Shown one piece after another: positions 1 through 5,506 of a DNA stretch of 6,446 nt (the first letter of the stretch is position 1; every line of letters begins with the position of its first letter). The position numbers and the translations under genes are program-made. The notes under the pieces are model-generated. The model made no database searches and had not been told where the DNA came from. It saw only the letters and a list, made by a program, of their open reading frames with translations. This stretch comes from an uncultured Clostridia bacterium. GTDB lineage: Bacteria > Bacillota > Clostridia > RUG12999. The stretch spans positions 1 to 6,446 of the forward strand of contig CATIYX010000243.1 of the NCBI GenBank assembly GCA_949739095.1, given 5' to 3'.

Positions 1-1071
1 AACCAGCTTCCGCTGACGTTGCCAGAAGTGGATAACTATGAACCAACTGATACCGGAGAATCTCCGCTGGCGAAAATGGAAGAATGGGTGAATACCACGT
101 GTCCGCACTGCGGCGGTGCAGCGCGCAGAGAGACAGATACTATGCCGCAATGGGCAGGGTCATCTTGGTATTTTTTGCGATATATTGACCCTCACAATGA
201 TAAAGTCCTTGCAGACCCTGAGGAAATCAATTATTGGCTGCCGGTAGACTGGTATAATGGTGGAATGGAGCATACAACATTGCATTTGCTCTATTCACGG
301 TTTTGGTATAAATTCTTATATGATATTGGTGTAGTACCAAACAAGGAACCTTATCAGAAACGGACGTCCCACGGCATGATTTTGGGTGAGAACAATGAAA
401 AAATGTCCAAATCACGTGGTAATGTGGTGAATCCTGATGAAATCGTGGAACAATATGGCGCGGATACCTTCCGCACATATGAAATGTTTATTGGCGCGTT
501 TGACCAGTCAACACCCTGGTCTATGAACGGTCTGAAAGGATGTTATCGGTTCATAGAACGTGTTTGGAATTTACAGAACCTATTGGTAGAGGGCGATGGA
601 TATTCGGCAGAAATGGAAAAATCCATGCATAAAGCTATCAAAAAAGTGGGCGAGGATATTGAACGCATGAAATTCAATACGGCAATTGCAACTTTGATGG
701 CATTAGTGAATGAGTTTAATGCGCTGGGCAAAGTCACAAAAGAAGAGCTGAAAACTTTTTTGGTACTATTTAATCCCATTGCGCCGCATGTGACAGAAGA
801 AATGTGGCAAATGAACGGATTTGCGGGAGAAATTGCACAGCAGAATTGGCCGACATATGACGTGGCGAAAACCGTGGACGATGAAGTGGAAATTGTGCTA
901 CAAGTCAATGGTAAAGTGCGCGATCGTGCTATGGTACCAGCGAATCTGGGACGGGAAGAATTGGTAACTTATGTACAGGAACAGGGACTTATGGACGCGC
1001 TGACAGAAGGAAAAACGATAGTGAAACTAATTGGCGTGCCTGGAAAACTTGTGAATGCAGTTGTGAAATAA
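1..1071 (+). CDS. leuS: Leucyl-tRNA synthetase, C-terminal part (5' end outside window)
   Basis: This cytoplasmic class I aminoacyl-tRNA synthetase charges tRNA-Leu with leucine using ATP. The reading frame is open from base 1, so the gene is truncated by the window edge, not broken; 356 residues remain of a family usually near 800. The HIGH motif and the CP1 editing domain lie upstream. Visible in order (fragment numbering): the C-x2-C pair at C34/C37, a remnant of a zinc-type insertion; the catalytic-core block ETDTMPQWAGSSWYFLRY; GGMEHTTLHLLYSRFW; the KMSKS ATP-binding loop at residues 134-138 (bases 400-414); the helical anticodon-binding domain starting near RFIERVWNL; and the small C-terminal tRNA-binding domain with EIVLQVNGKVRDR. 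The family match is strong throughout. The gene is followed by its own terminator and is probably the last gene of its transcript. Confidence 0.97.
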   Translation, partial: NQLPLTLPEVDNYEPTDTGESPLAKMEEWVNTTCPHCGGAARRETDTMPQWAGSSWYFLRYIDPHNDKVLADPEEINYWLPVDWYNGGMEHTTLHLLYSRFWYKFLYDIGVVPNKEPYQKRTSHGMILGENNEKMSKSRGNVVNPDEIVEQYGADTFRTYEMFIGAFDQSTPWSMNGLKGCYRFIERVWNLQNLLVEGDGYSAEMEKSMHKAIKKVGEDIERMKFNTAIATLMALVNEFNALGKVTKEELKTFLVLFNPIAPHVTEEMWQMNGFAGEIAQQNWPTYDVAKTVDDEVEIVLQVNGKVRDRAMVPANLGREELVTYVQEQGLMDALTEGKTIVKLIGVPGKLVNAVVK

Positions 1072-1083
1072 AATGATATGCTG

Positions 1084-1121
1084 GGGAGATTGCCAGAAAA
1101 AATCCGGCAGTCTCTCTTTTT
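1084..1121 (+). terminator. Rho-independent terminator after leuS
   Basis: GGGAGATTGCC (1084-1094) pairs with GGCAGTCTCTC (1106-1116) over 11 bp with two G-T wobbles. The loop is 11 nt and five Ts follow (1117-1121). It begins 12 bases after the leuS stop codon and lies 38 bases before the chosen comEA start, so it should separate the two genes or allow only partial read-through. Confidence 0.75.
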
Positions 1122-1144
1122 GCGGATAAGTGCGAAATATGTCG

Positions 1145-1152
1145 AAAGAGGA
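1145..1152 (+). promoter_or_regulatory. Ribosome binding site deciding the comEA start
   Basis: AAAGAGGA lies 7 nt upstream of ATG 1160. It favours this start over the in-frame GTG 1130 and ATG 1139, which would add 10 or 7 charged residues before the membrane anchor. Confidence 0.65.
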
Positions 1153-1159
1153 TGGAGAC

Positions 1160-1828
1160 ATGAAGAAAGAATTAACAAAAGTACAGAAATATATTGTGGT
1201 GATTGTTCTCATTTTCGTCACTGCATTCGGGATTCAATTTGCAATGACACAGGTTGGACAACAAAGAAAAGAAGATACACTGGAAAAGGTGAATGGGCAA
1301 ACGGAAGAAATTACGAAGAGCAAGGCGAAGGTTCAAGTGGCAGGAGAAGTAGCGAATCCGGGAATTTATGAAGCAGAACTGGACATGCGGGTAGAAGAAG
1401 TGATTGAGATGGCTGGTGGATTCACAGAAAAGGCTGACCGTGATAAAGTGAATCGTGTTGCTTATGTCAAAGACGGACAAAAGATAGATGTACCCGCCGT
1501 GAAAGCGGAATCGACTTCCAAGTCTTCCACCTCAGCAAAGAAATCTTCTTCCTCTACTACGAAAACCACAACGAAAACAACCAAGGAGGCGACACCTAAA
1601 CCGGAACCAACACCGGAACCAACGGAACCGGCGAAATTCAGTATCAATCTCAATACAGCAAGTGTGGACGATTTGGCGGCAGTGAAAGGTGTGAGCCGCG
1701 CGACGGCAGAAAATATAGTCAGTTACCGCAACGAAAATGGACCGTTTGCTGCTAAAGAAGATTTGTTAGATGTTCCGGGTGTTACGATGAGCATATATAA
1801 TGTGTTAGAACCGCTGTTGCAAAATTAA
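1160..1828 (+). CDS. comEA: ComEA-type membrane-anchored DNA receptor (SLBB + helix-hairpin-helix)
   Basis: ComEA binds incoming double-stranded DNA outside the membrane and hands it to the ComEC channel during natural transformation. The ATG at 1160 was chosen because AAAGAGGA (1145-1152) sits 7 nt before it and the protein then begins MKKELTK; the upstream GTG 1130 and ATG 1139 lack a comparable site. The product has 222 residues. In order: a signal-anchor helix (about 11-29), a short charged stretch, an SLBB/beta-grasp domain (about 57-113, beginning VQVAGEVANPGIYE), a Ser/Thr/Lys-rich then Pro-Glu-Pro-Thr linker (114-158), and a C-terminal helix-hairpin-helix domain (161-222, INLNTASVDDLAAVKGVS). 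The usual GIG turns of both hairpins read GVS and GVT, which may weaken backbone contacts. No comEC or comEB is in the window. Family assignment is firm; whether the organism is transformable is unknown. Confidence 0.92.
   Translation: MKKELTKVQKYIVVIVLIFVTAFGIQFAMTQVGQQRKEDTLEKVNGQTEEITKSKAKVQVAGEVANPGIYEAELDMRVEEVIEMAGGFTEKADRDKVNRVAYVKDGQKIDVPAVKAESTSKSSTSAKKSSSSTTKTTTKTTKEATPKPEPTPEPTEPAKFSINLNTASVDDLAAVKGVSRATAENIVSYRNENGPFAAKEDLLDVPGVTMSIYNVLEPLLQN
1600..1623 (+). repeat. 12-bp tandem repeat in the comEA linker
   Basis: ACCGGAACCAAC occurs twice, exactly and back to back, followed by a partial copy (GGAACCGG). It encodes the Pro-Glu-Pro-Thr repeats of the ComEA spacer. Such in-frame repeats can gain or lose units by slippage, which would change linker length without a frameshift. 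Confidence 0.85.
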
Positions 1829-1844
1829 AATAACGACGTTGACA

Positions 1845-1970
1845 GAGTAAAGAGAATCGAAGTATTTCACAGTGTGCTGTGAGGGGAAAGGCATTGCCAA
1901 GAAGCAAAATGTAATGTTAATTTTTCAATGAAAAAACTCTTAGGTTCTAATGCGGAAGATATATTAATAA
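1845..1970 (+). ncRNA. Candidate structured RNA in the comEA 3' region
   Basis: No coding frame is supported here. Visible hairpins: TCACAG/CTGTGA (1867-1872 with 1877-1882, 4-nt loop) and TTTTTC/GAAAAA (3-nt loop, near 1921-1935). Longer-range pairs are possible: AAGAG (1850-1854) with CTCTT (1937-1941), and GCATT (1891-1895) with AATGC (1949-1953). The words GCCAAGAAGCAAA (1896-1908) and ACTCTTAGG (1936-1944) resemble, with transitions, the glycine riboswitch words CCGAAG..GCAAA and CTCTCAGG. The stretch GGGGAAAGG..GCC also recalls lysine-type aptamers. Neither match is complete: no clear GGAC after the AGG word, and no closing P1. The element ends at a strong terminator with no forward gene behind it, so it would be a 3' UTR or stand-alone RNA. 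A TTGACA lies at 1839-1844 without a good -10. Confidence 0.3.
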
Positions 1971-2011
1971 CAAAAAGGCGTATCGTATATGTTACGATAC
2001 GCCTTTTTGTT
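1969..2011. terminator. Bidirectional terminator between convergent genes
   Basis: A perfect 19-bp inverted repeat (1969-1987 with 1993-2011) around a 5-nt loop (TATGT). The GC core GGCGTATCG is flanked by AAAAA on the left and TTTTT on the right, so both directions get a U-run. It ends transcription coming from comEA on the plus strand and from the small gene at 2050-2220 on the minus strand. Confidence 0.93.
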
Positions 2012-2049
2012 GTCCTTAGGGGAGTGATATAGAATACATTGTGGATTTT

Positions 2050-2220
2050 TTATTTATCCATCAAGTTGTCAATCACATGTCCGATATTGGAAAACATACC
2101 TTTAGAACAGGATTTGAGTGCTTTTGAGTGCTTGTCTTTCATAGGATCCATAATTACGCCGACAGCGGTTCCAATCACAGCACCGGTTACCAGACCAGTT
2201 GTAAATGCGTTCATTTTCAT
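2050..2220 (-). CDS. Small glycine-zipper / YtxH-like protein, function unknown
   Basis: A 56-residue product starting MKMNAFTTGLVTGAVIG. The start at 2220 is set by an ideal AAGGAGG 8 nt upstream; the longer open frame extending to 2361 has no support before this site. Residues about 7-25 form a Gly/Ala/Thr/Val-rich hydrophobic segment with GxxxG-like spacing (TGLVTGAVIGTAVGVIMDP), as in YtxH-type proteins. A basic stretch (KDKHSKALKSCSKG) and an amphipathic tail ending DNLMDK follow. It is probably a small membrane-associated protein; YtxH-like proteins have no single established role. It stands alone, convergent with comEA and divergent from spoIIE, and ends 38 bases before the shared terminator. 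The good start site and family-like composition make it a convincing gene despite its size. Confidence 0.82.
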   Translation of the reverse strand: MKMNAFTTGLVTGAVIGTAVGVIMDPMKDKHSKALKSCSKGMFSNIGHVIDNLMDK

Positions 2221-2228
2221 ATTGTGTT

Positions 2229-2235
2229 CCTCCTT
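2229..2235 (-). promoter_or_regulatory. Strong ribosome binding site for the small minus-strand gene
   Basis: Read on the minus strand this is AAGGAGG, a full anti-16S match, 8 nt before ATG 2220. It fixes the start of the 56-residue protein and rules out the upstream in-frame ATG codons. Confidence 0.9.
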
Positions 2236-2266
2236 ATGGTTTATCCAGAGCCAAAGTTGCTCCAAT

Positions 2267-2296
2267 TTTATAGGTAATCTTCTGCAAAGCAAACAA
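2267..2296 (-). promoter_or_regulatory. Possible sigma-A promoter for the small minus-strand gene
   Basis: On the minus strand, TTGTTT (2296-2291) and TATAAA (2272-2267) are separated by 18 bp. The -10 is good and the -35 is weak. Transcription would begin near 2260, about 40 nt before the start codon. The region is AT-rich, so a chance match is possible. Confidence 0.35.
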
Positions 2297-2356
2297 TAAA
2301 AATTTGTTTTTAGGAATAACGCAGCAAATGCATAGAAGATTATATGAAATGGACTA

Positions 2357-2450
2357 TGCATAGCATAGAGCAGAACGTAAAACGGAATGCTCTCTAATAA
2401 AATTTATTAGAGTACAGTGTTAGTGTTTCACAAAAAACTTGCGCTATGCA
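2357..2450. repeat. Nested inverted repeats upstream of spoIIE (possible branched RNA or operator)
   Basis: TGCATAGC (2357-2364) is the exact inverse of GCTATGCA (2443-2450). Between them are two more inverted repeats. One is GAGCA (2368-2372) with TGCTC (2388-2392), with an inner CGT/ACG pairing and a symmetric GAA/GAA internal loop. The other is the 21-bp palindrome at 2392-2412. The 10-bp palindrome CTATGCATAG (2354-2363) overlaps the left arm. Together they could fold as a branched structure on either strand, or be DNA binding sites. No open reading frame or T-run accompanies them. Confidence 0.5.
2392..2412. repeat. 21-bp AT-rich palindrome between divergent genes
   Basis: CTCTAATAAA and TTTATTAGAG are perfect inverse arms of 10 bp around one central A. 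No T-run follows on the plus strand, so it does not look like a terminator. Its place between two divergent genes suits an operator, but the cognate protein cannot be named. Confidence 0.6.
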
Positions 2451-2472
2451 GGGCAAACTTTACCACATTCTT

Positions 2473-2479
2473 TGTCGAT
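2473..2479 (+). promoter_or_regulatory. Distal Spo0A box
   Basis: TGTCGAT within TTTGTCGATA matches the 0A-box consensus TGTCGAA at 6 of 7 positions. It lies about 80 bp upstream of the predicted spoIIE transcription start, the range in which upstream Spo0A sites work in Bacillus promoters. Confidence 0.65.
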
Positions 2480-2514
2480 ATTTGATGATAGAAAATTGGA
2501 ATATCCATCCACCA

Positions 2515-2533
2515 ATCGACAAAATTTGTCGCT
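2515..2533. promoter_or_regulatory. Paired proximal Spo0A boxes overlapping the spoIIE -35
   Basis: ATCGACA (2515-2521) is an inverted 0A box (TGTCGAT, 6 of 7), and TGTCGCT (2527-2533) is a forward one (5 of 7); 5 bp separate them. The inverted box overlaps the -35 hexamer and the forward one lies in the -35/-10 spacer. Such overlap is typical of Spo0A-activated sigma-A promoters. Confidence 0.65.
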
Positions 2534-2548
2534 ATTTTTTCATATAAT
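2516..2548 (+). promoter_or_regulatory. Spo0A-activated sigma-A promoter of spoIIE, 21-bp spacer
   Basis: TCGACA (2516-2521, 5 of 6 to TTGACA) and a perfect TATAAT (2543-2548) are 21 bp apart. A 17-bp spacing offers only CAAAAT as a -35. In Bacillus subtilis the spoIIE promoter is known for consensus-like hexamers held 21 bp apart and activated by Spo0A; the same arrangement is visible here. The predicted start near 2555 leaves a leader of about 40 nt before ATG 2594. Confidence 0.75.
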
Positions 2549-2593
2549 AGGTATTATCTGGTAAAAACTGGAATATTAAGAGGGTGGTTACGA

Positions 2594-4918
2594 ATGAAAT
2601 TAGCAGAAATGGAAACCTATCAAAGGATTGGAAGTGAACCAAAAAACACTAAAAAATTGTATCATATAGAGAATATTGTTGCCGGTGCAGCGGGTATTCT
2701 AACATCAAGGGCGCTGTTTGCGGGCGTGATGGCACCGCTAGGTATTGCGTGGTATGGTGCGAATATCAAAAATGATAAGCACTATATTATTCTCATTGGA
2801 ACGATAGTGGGTTCACTGCTGATGGGGGCAGGAATGCTTAGTATAAAATATATTTTAGCGGCAGTGCTGCTGATGTTGTTGCGAAAAATTATACATACTG
2901 CACTTTGGGACAAACCATTGTTTTGTGGAGTGATATCCGCAGCCACTGTATTTTGCTGTAGTCTGCTGCTGATGGCGTGGAAAGGCTTTTTATATTATGA
3001 TTTGATTATGGCAGCATTGGAAGCGGTTATTATTTGTGGTGTGAGTATGGTGTTTTCCAGAGCAAAAGCGGTTTTTTTACGCGGCGGTTATGTGACATGT
3101 GACGATGAATCTATTGCCATTGCTATTTTGGCAGGTGCAGCAGTTGCTGGATTGCAGGGAATCAGTTTTTTGGGAATTTCACTTGCAAATATTTTAAGCT
3201 TATATATCATTTTAATTGCTGGCTATAAAAACGGTATGAGTATTTCGGGTGCAATTGGTGCAGCCTTGGGTATGATTATGGGGGCGGCGGAAAACAATAT
3301 TGCCTTTATGACAGGAACCTATGCGTTCATTGGTATCACAGCAGGCGCTATGCGTTCGCTGGGACCGCTTGGTGTTGCGGTCGGTGCAGCGTTTGCAAAT
3401 GCGGGTTTTGCAGCATATTATGGTGGTGCGGAAGCAGTTTGGTTACCGATTATAGAAGCGGCAGTCAGTGCAGTTTGTTTTTATTTTACCCCATCGAATG
3501 TATTTCAGGCATATGAAAAAATATTGGTAAAGGATAACGGCAATATATCAGAAGAAACACAACTTGCTTTTTATAAAAAAAAAATAAATCATGTGATGGA
3601 TCGCATGAAACAGGCATTGTCTGAAATGGGAGAACTGCTGGTAGACACGGAAGAAGAAAAGTCTGTAAAGCAGGAAGAAATGATGGAGGCAATTTGTGAG
3701 AGACTTGCCAGCAAGGTATGCGAAGGGTGCAGTATTCATCATTATTGTTGGGTAAAAAATCCAAAAGCGACCTATAAGCTGTTTCAATCTGTGGTAGGGG
3801 CAATGGAACGCCCAGGGATGGATATTGATGAGAAATGGCGAAAAATCGTACAGGATAAATGTATTAAATCAGAAGAATTACTCGGAGCTGCGACCCATCT
3901 ATATGGTGTATATCGCAGTGAGATGACTTTGCGGCAAAAAAAAACAGAAAATCGGCACATGGTAGCGGATCAGCTTTTGGGTGTGGCAGATGTGCTGGAA
4001 CGGCAACGGGAAGTGCTGGAACGGTTTGGAAAACGGGAGAGGGAACTCGAAACGGAACTTTATAAAACCCTGTACCGCGGCGGCGTCACAATAAAAGGGC
4101 TGAATGTGCTGGAAACAGGCGGACGCTATACGGTGGTACTGGAAGTGGCACAGGAAACGGCTGAAGTGGAGTTAGAACCTATTGTCAGCAATGTTTTGGA
4201 ACGTCGGATGCAACTAACGGAAACACAGCAGATGGATAGTGGAATGTTATGGATGGAATTTCGGGAACGTTACCGGCTGCAATATGAGGCAGCTATTGTG
4301 AAACTGGATCAGAAAAATGGTACTGTTAGTGGAGACAACAGCAGCAAATTTGTGACAGAAAATGGAGAATTGCATTGCATTTTAAGTGATGGAATGGGCA
4401 GCGGTGAAAAAGCAGCAGAGGATAGTAAAACAGCTGTAGCGTTATATGAACGGTTGATTCGCGCCGGATATGAACCAACAGCAGCGCTACGGACGATGAA
4501 CGCCTCCATGATTGCAGCAAAGGAAAATGAGTCATGCACAACGGCAGACATCGTTTGTGCAGATCTCAACACAGGAACCGTGAAATTTATTAAAGCTGGT
4601 GCAGCAGCAACTGTGATAAAAACAGCAGAGGAAACGAAAGCGGTCCGGTGGGGATCTATGCCGCTCGGTATTTTGCCAATGGATGAAATTGAATTTAGGT
4701 GTGAACAAGTGGAATCTCCTACCTACATTGCAATGATGACGGATGGCATTCCAGATAATATCGGAGACCGGATTGAAGGGGAAAATTACCTGTGTGGTAT
4801 TGTAGATGATTGTGGTGAAAAGTCCTGCAAACAGATTGCAGATGAGATGATGGTTGCAGCACTGGCGAAAGGGCTGCCAAAAGATGATATGACCGCAGTG
4901 GTCGTGAAATTATTTTAA
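2594..4918 (+). CDS. spoIIE: Stage II sporulation protein E, membrane-anchored PP2C-type serine phosphatase
   Basis: SpoIIE dephosphorylates the anti-anti-sigma factor SpoIIAA, which frees sigma-F in the forespore; it also associates with FtsZ at the polar septum. The 774-residue product is slightly shorter than the B. subtilis protein (827). Residues about 25-300 hold a run of hydrophobic helices, roughly ten in the family. The central region (about 300-570) includes a Cys cluster C368-x7-C376-x2-C379-x5-C385-W and a charged helical stretch near 440-490; this is the FtsZ-binding and oligomerisation region in the family. The PP2C domain (about 575-774) shows SGDNSS, the metal-binding DGMGSG at 599-604, TADIVCADL, MTDG with D717, and DDMT at 764-767. 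It stops just after DDMTAVVVKLF, without the extra tail of the Bacillus protein. AGGGTGG (2581-2587) lies 6 nt before the ATG. The Spo0A-type promoter upstream fits its role. Confidence 0.97.
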   Translation: MKLAEMETYQRIGSEPKNTKKLYHIENIVAGAAGILTSRALFAGVMAPLGIAWYGANIKNDKHYIILIGTIVGSLLMGAGMLSIKYILAAVLLMLLRKIIHTALWDKPLFCGVISAATVFCCSLLLMAWKGFLYYDLIMAALEAVIICGVSMVFSRAKAVFLRGGYVTCDDESIAIAILAGAAVAGLQGISFLGISLANILSLYIILIAGYKNGMSISGAIGAALGMIMGAAENNIAFMTGTYAFIGITAGAMRSLGPLGVAVGAAFANAGFAAYYGGAEAVWLPIIEAAVSAVCFYFTPSNVFQAYEKILVKDNGNISEETQLAFYKKKINHVMDRMKQALSEMGELLVDTEEEKSVKQEEMMEAICERLASKVCEGCSIHHYCWVKNPKATYKLFQSVVGAMERPGMDIDEKWRKIVQDKCIKSEELLGAATHLYGVYRSEMTLRQKKTENRHMVADQLLGVADVLERQREVLERFGKRERELETELYKTLYRGGVTIKGLNVLETGGRYTVVLEVAQETAEVELEPIVSNVLERRMQLTETQQMDSGMLWMEFRERYRLQYEAAIVKLDQKNGTVSGDNSSKFVTENGELHCILSDGMGSGEKAAEDSKTAVALYERLIRAGYEPTAALRTMNASMIAAKENESCTTADIVCADLNTGTVKFIKAGAAATVIKTAEETKAVRWGSMPLGILPMDEIEFRCEQVESPTYIAMMTDGIPDNIGDRIEGENYLCGIVDDCGEKSCKQIADEMMVAALAKGLPKDDMTAVVVKLF

Positions 4919-4933
4919 AGGGGCGGGATTGCG

Positions 4934-5122
4934 TTGCGTGACATTGTGAAAGAAGCGCAGGCTATCATAGATGAATTTATTTTAGCGTCAGTCGAGACCA
5001 CGCGGGAAATGCAAATGAGACGGTATCGGAAAAACAAAAAGAGAAAAATCATTGCAGCCTGTATTTTTTTCTTTTTGTTTTTGCTCTCCGGCGGCGCCGT
5101 ACTATTTATGAAATTTCTATAA
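4934..5122 (+). CDS. Small tail-anchored membrane protein co-transcribed with spoIIE
   Basis: A 62-residue product read from TTG 4934, 15 nt after the spoIIE stop, with AAGGGG/GGCGGG just upstream (the region 4918-4927). No in-frame ATG gives a better start. Residues 1-27 are an acidic, amphipathic-looking helix (RDIVKEAQAIIDEFILASVETTREM), 29-38 a strongly basic cluster (RRYRKNKKRK), and 39-59 a single membrane helix (IIAACIFFFLFLLSGGAVLF), leaving almost no tail. The positive-inside rule puts the N-terminus in the cytoplasm. I do not recognise the family. Its position between spoIIE and the operon terminator suggests the same Spo0A control and perhaps a role at the sporulation septum; that role is inference only. 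The weak start codon implies low or coupled translation. Confidence 0.7.
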   Translation: MRDIVKEAQAIIDEFILASVETTREMQMRRYRKNKKRKIIAACIFFFLFLLSGGAVLFMKFL

Positions 5123-5160
5123 AATGTTCCGGTGGATTTTGGGTCTGCCGGAACATTTTT
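5121..5160 (+). terminator. Terminator of the spoIIE operon
   Basis: AAAATGTTCCGG (5121-5132) and CCGGAACATTTT (5148-5159) form a perfect 12-bp stem with a 15-nt loop; the T-run continues through 5160 and, after a G, on to 5166. It overlaps the last bases of the small gene's stop codon. The A-run on the left arm could serve the minus strand too. Confidence 0.9.
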
Positions 5161-5187
5161 GTTTTTCAATTTATAGAAAAAATAAAT

Positions 5188-5214
5188 AGGCAGCTATTAG
5201 GTAAACAGCTGCCT
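5188..5214. terminator. Hairpin, possibly a minus-strand terminator
   Basis: AGGCAGCT (5188-5195) and AGCTGCCT (5207-5214) pair over 8 bp with an 11-nt loop. On the plus strand no T-run follows. On the minus strand the hairpin is followed by ATTTATTTTTT, so it could stop transcription entering from the right. It may instead be part of a small RNA ending at the next terminator. Confidence 0.4.
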
Positions 5215-5231
5215 GTGGTTATGACTGAGGT

Positions 5232-5280
5232 AACAATGAAGAGCAGAAACATAAATGGTTTCTGCTCTTCATTGTTTTTT
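5232..5280 (+). terminator. Strong second terminator downstream of the spoIIE operon
   Basis: A perfect 19-bp stem: 5232-5250 (AACAATGAAGAGCAGAAAC) with 5258-5276, a 7-nt loop, then a run of Ts to 5280. It is stronger than the first terminator yet has no annotated gene in front of it. Either it is a tandem back-up, or it ends a short transcript from 5161-5231. Confidence 0.85.
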
Positions 5281-5476
5281 CAATTACTTATATCTATTAT
5301 ATTTAAGAAAGCCCCAGCCCCCTAAAAATATCAAATCTAATTTCATAACGTATAGGTTTTGTCACAGAGATTTTCTATACACTTTGCCCATTTTCTATTT
5401 CATAATTCTACCACCTTTTCTTCGATTTGTCTACATGTTTTTTGCTTTTTTCAGCTTTCCTGTTCTATACGGGACA
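5281..5476. other. Pyrimidine-rich gap without a recognisable gene
   Basis: About 200 bases, AT-rich and, from 5383 to 5465, mostly C and T on the plus strand. It contains CTATAC at 5375-5380 and 5465-5470 and the first copy of the 13-nt repeat at 5350. A weak promoter-like pair, TTGCTT (5442-5447) and TATACG (5466-5471) with an 18-bp spacer, might serve the downstream gene. Open frames crossing it lack ribosome binding sites. Confidence 0.5.
5350..5362 (+). repeat. Direct repeat copy 1 (GTATAGGTTTTGT)
   Basis: Exact 13-nt match to 5480-5492 and near-perfect inverse (11 of 13) of 5491-5503. CTATAC at 5375-5380 gives it a loose inverted partner. The two outer copies could be termini of a roughly 154-bp element, but no flanking target duplication was found. 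Confidence 0.7.
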
Positions 5477-5506
5477 AATGTATAGGTTTTGTAAAACCTA
5501 TACATT
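5477..5506. repeat. 30-bp palindrome upstream of the RCC1-like gene
   Basis: AATGTATAGGTTTT (5477-5490) and AAAACCTATACATT (5493-5506) are exact inverse arms of 14 bp around GT. The left arm contains copy 2 of the 13-nt repeat. The palindrome lies about 100 bp before the next start codon and is not followed by a T-run, so an operator or 5' leader hairpin is likelier than a terminator. Confidence 0.8.

Noticed and set aside
1078..1371. Plus-strand frame of 97 residues overlapping comEA
   Set aside because: It starts in the leuS terminator and runs out of frame over the comEA membrane and SLBB coding region.
1839..1868. Promoter for an independent small RNA (TTGACA at 1839-1844)
   Set aside because: The -35 is perfect, but no acceptable -10 lies 16-18 bp downstream (best is TATTTC).
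2039..2299. Plus-strand frame of 86 residues opposite the small gene
   Set aside because: It is the shadow of the YtxH-like gene on the other strand and has no ribosome binding site.
2221..2361. N-terminal extension of the small minus-strand gene to 103 residues
   Set aside because: The ideal AAGGAGG at 2229-2235 lies inside the extension and points to ATG 2220. The extended part has no family resemblance.
5236..5325. 29-codon frame starting ATG 5236 after GAGG
   Set aside because: Its first half is the terminator stem itself, and the sequence shows no protein-like pattern. The GAGG is probably chance.
5350..5503. Complete insertion sequence or MITE
   Set aside because: Terminal repeats are suggestive, but no target-site duplication or transposase remnant could be seen; kept only as a possibility.
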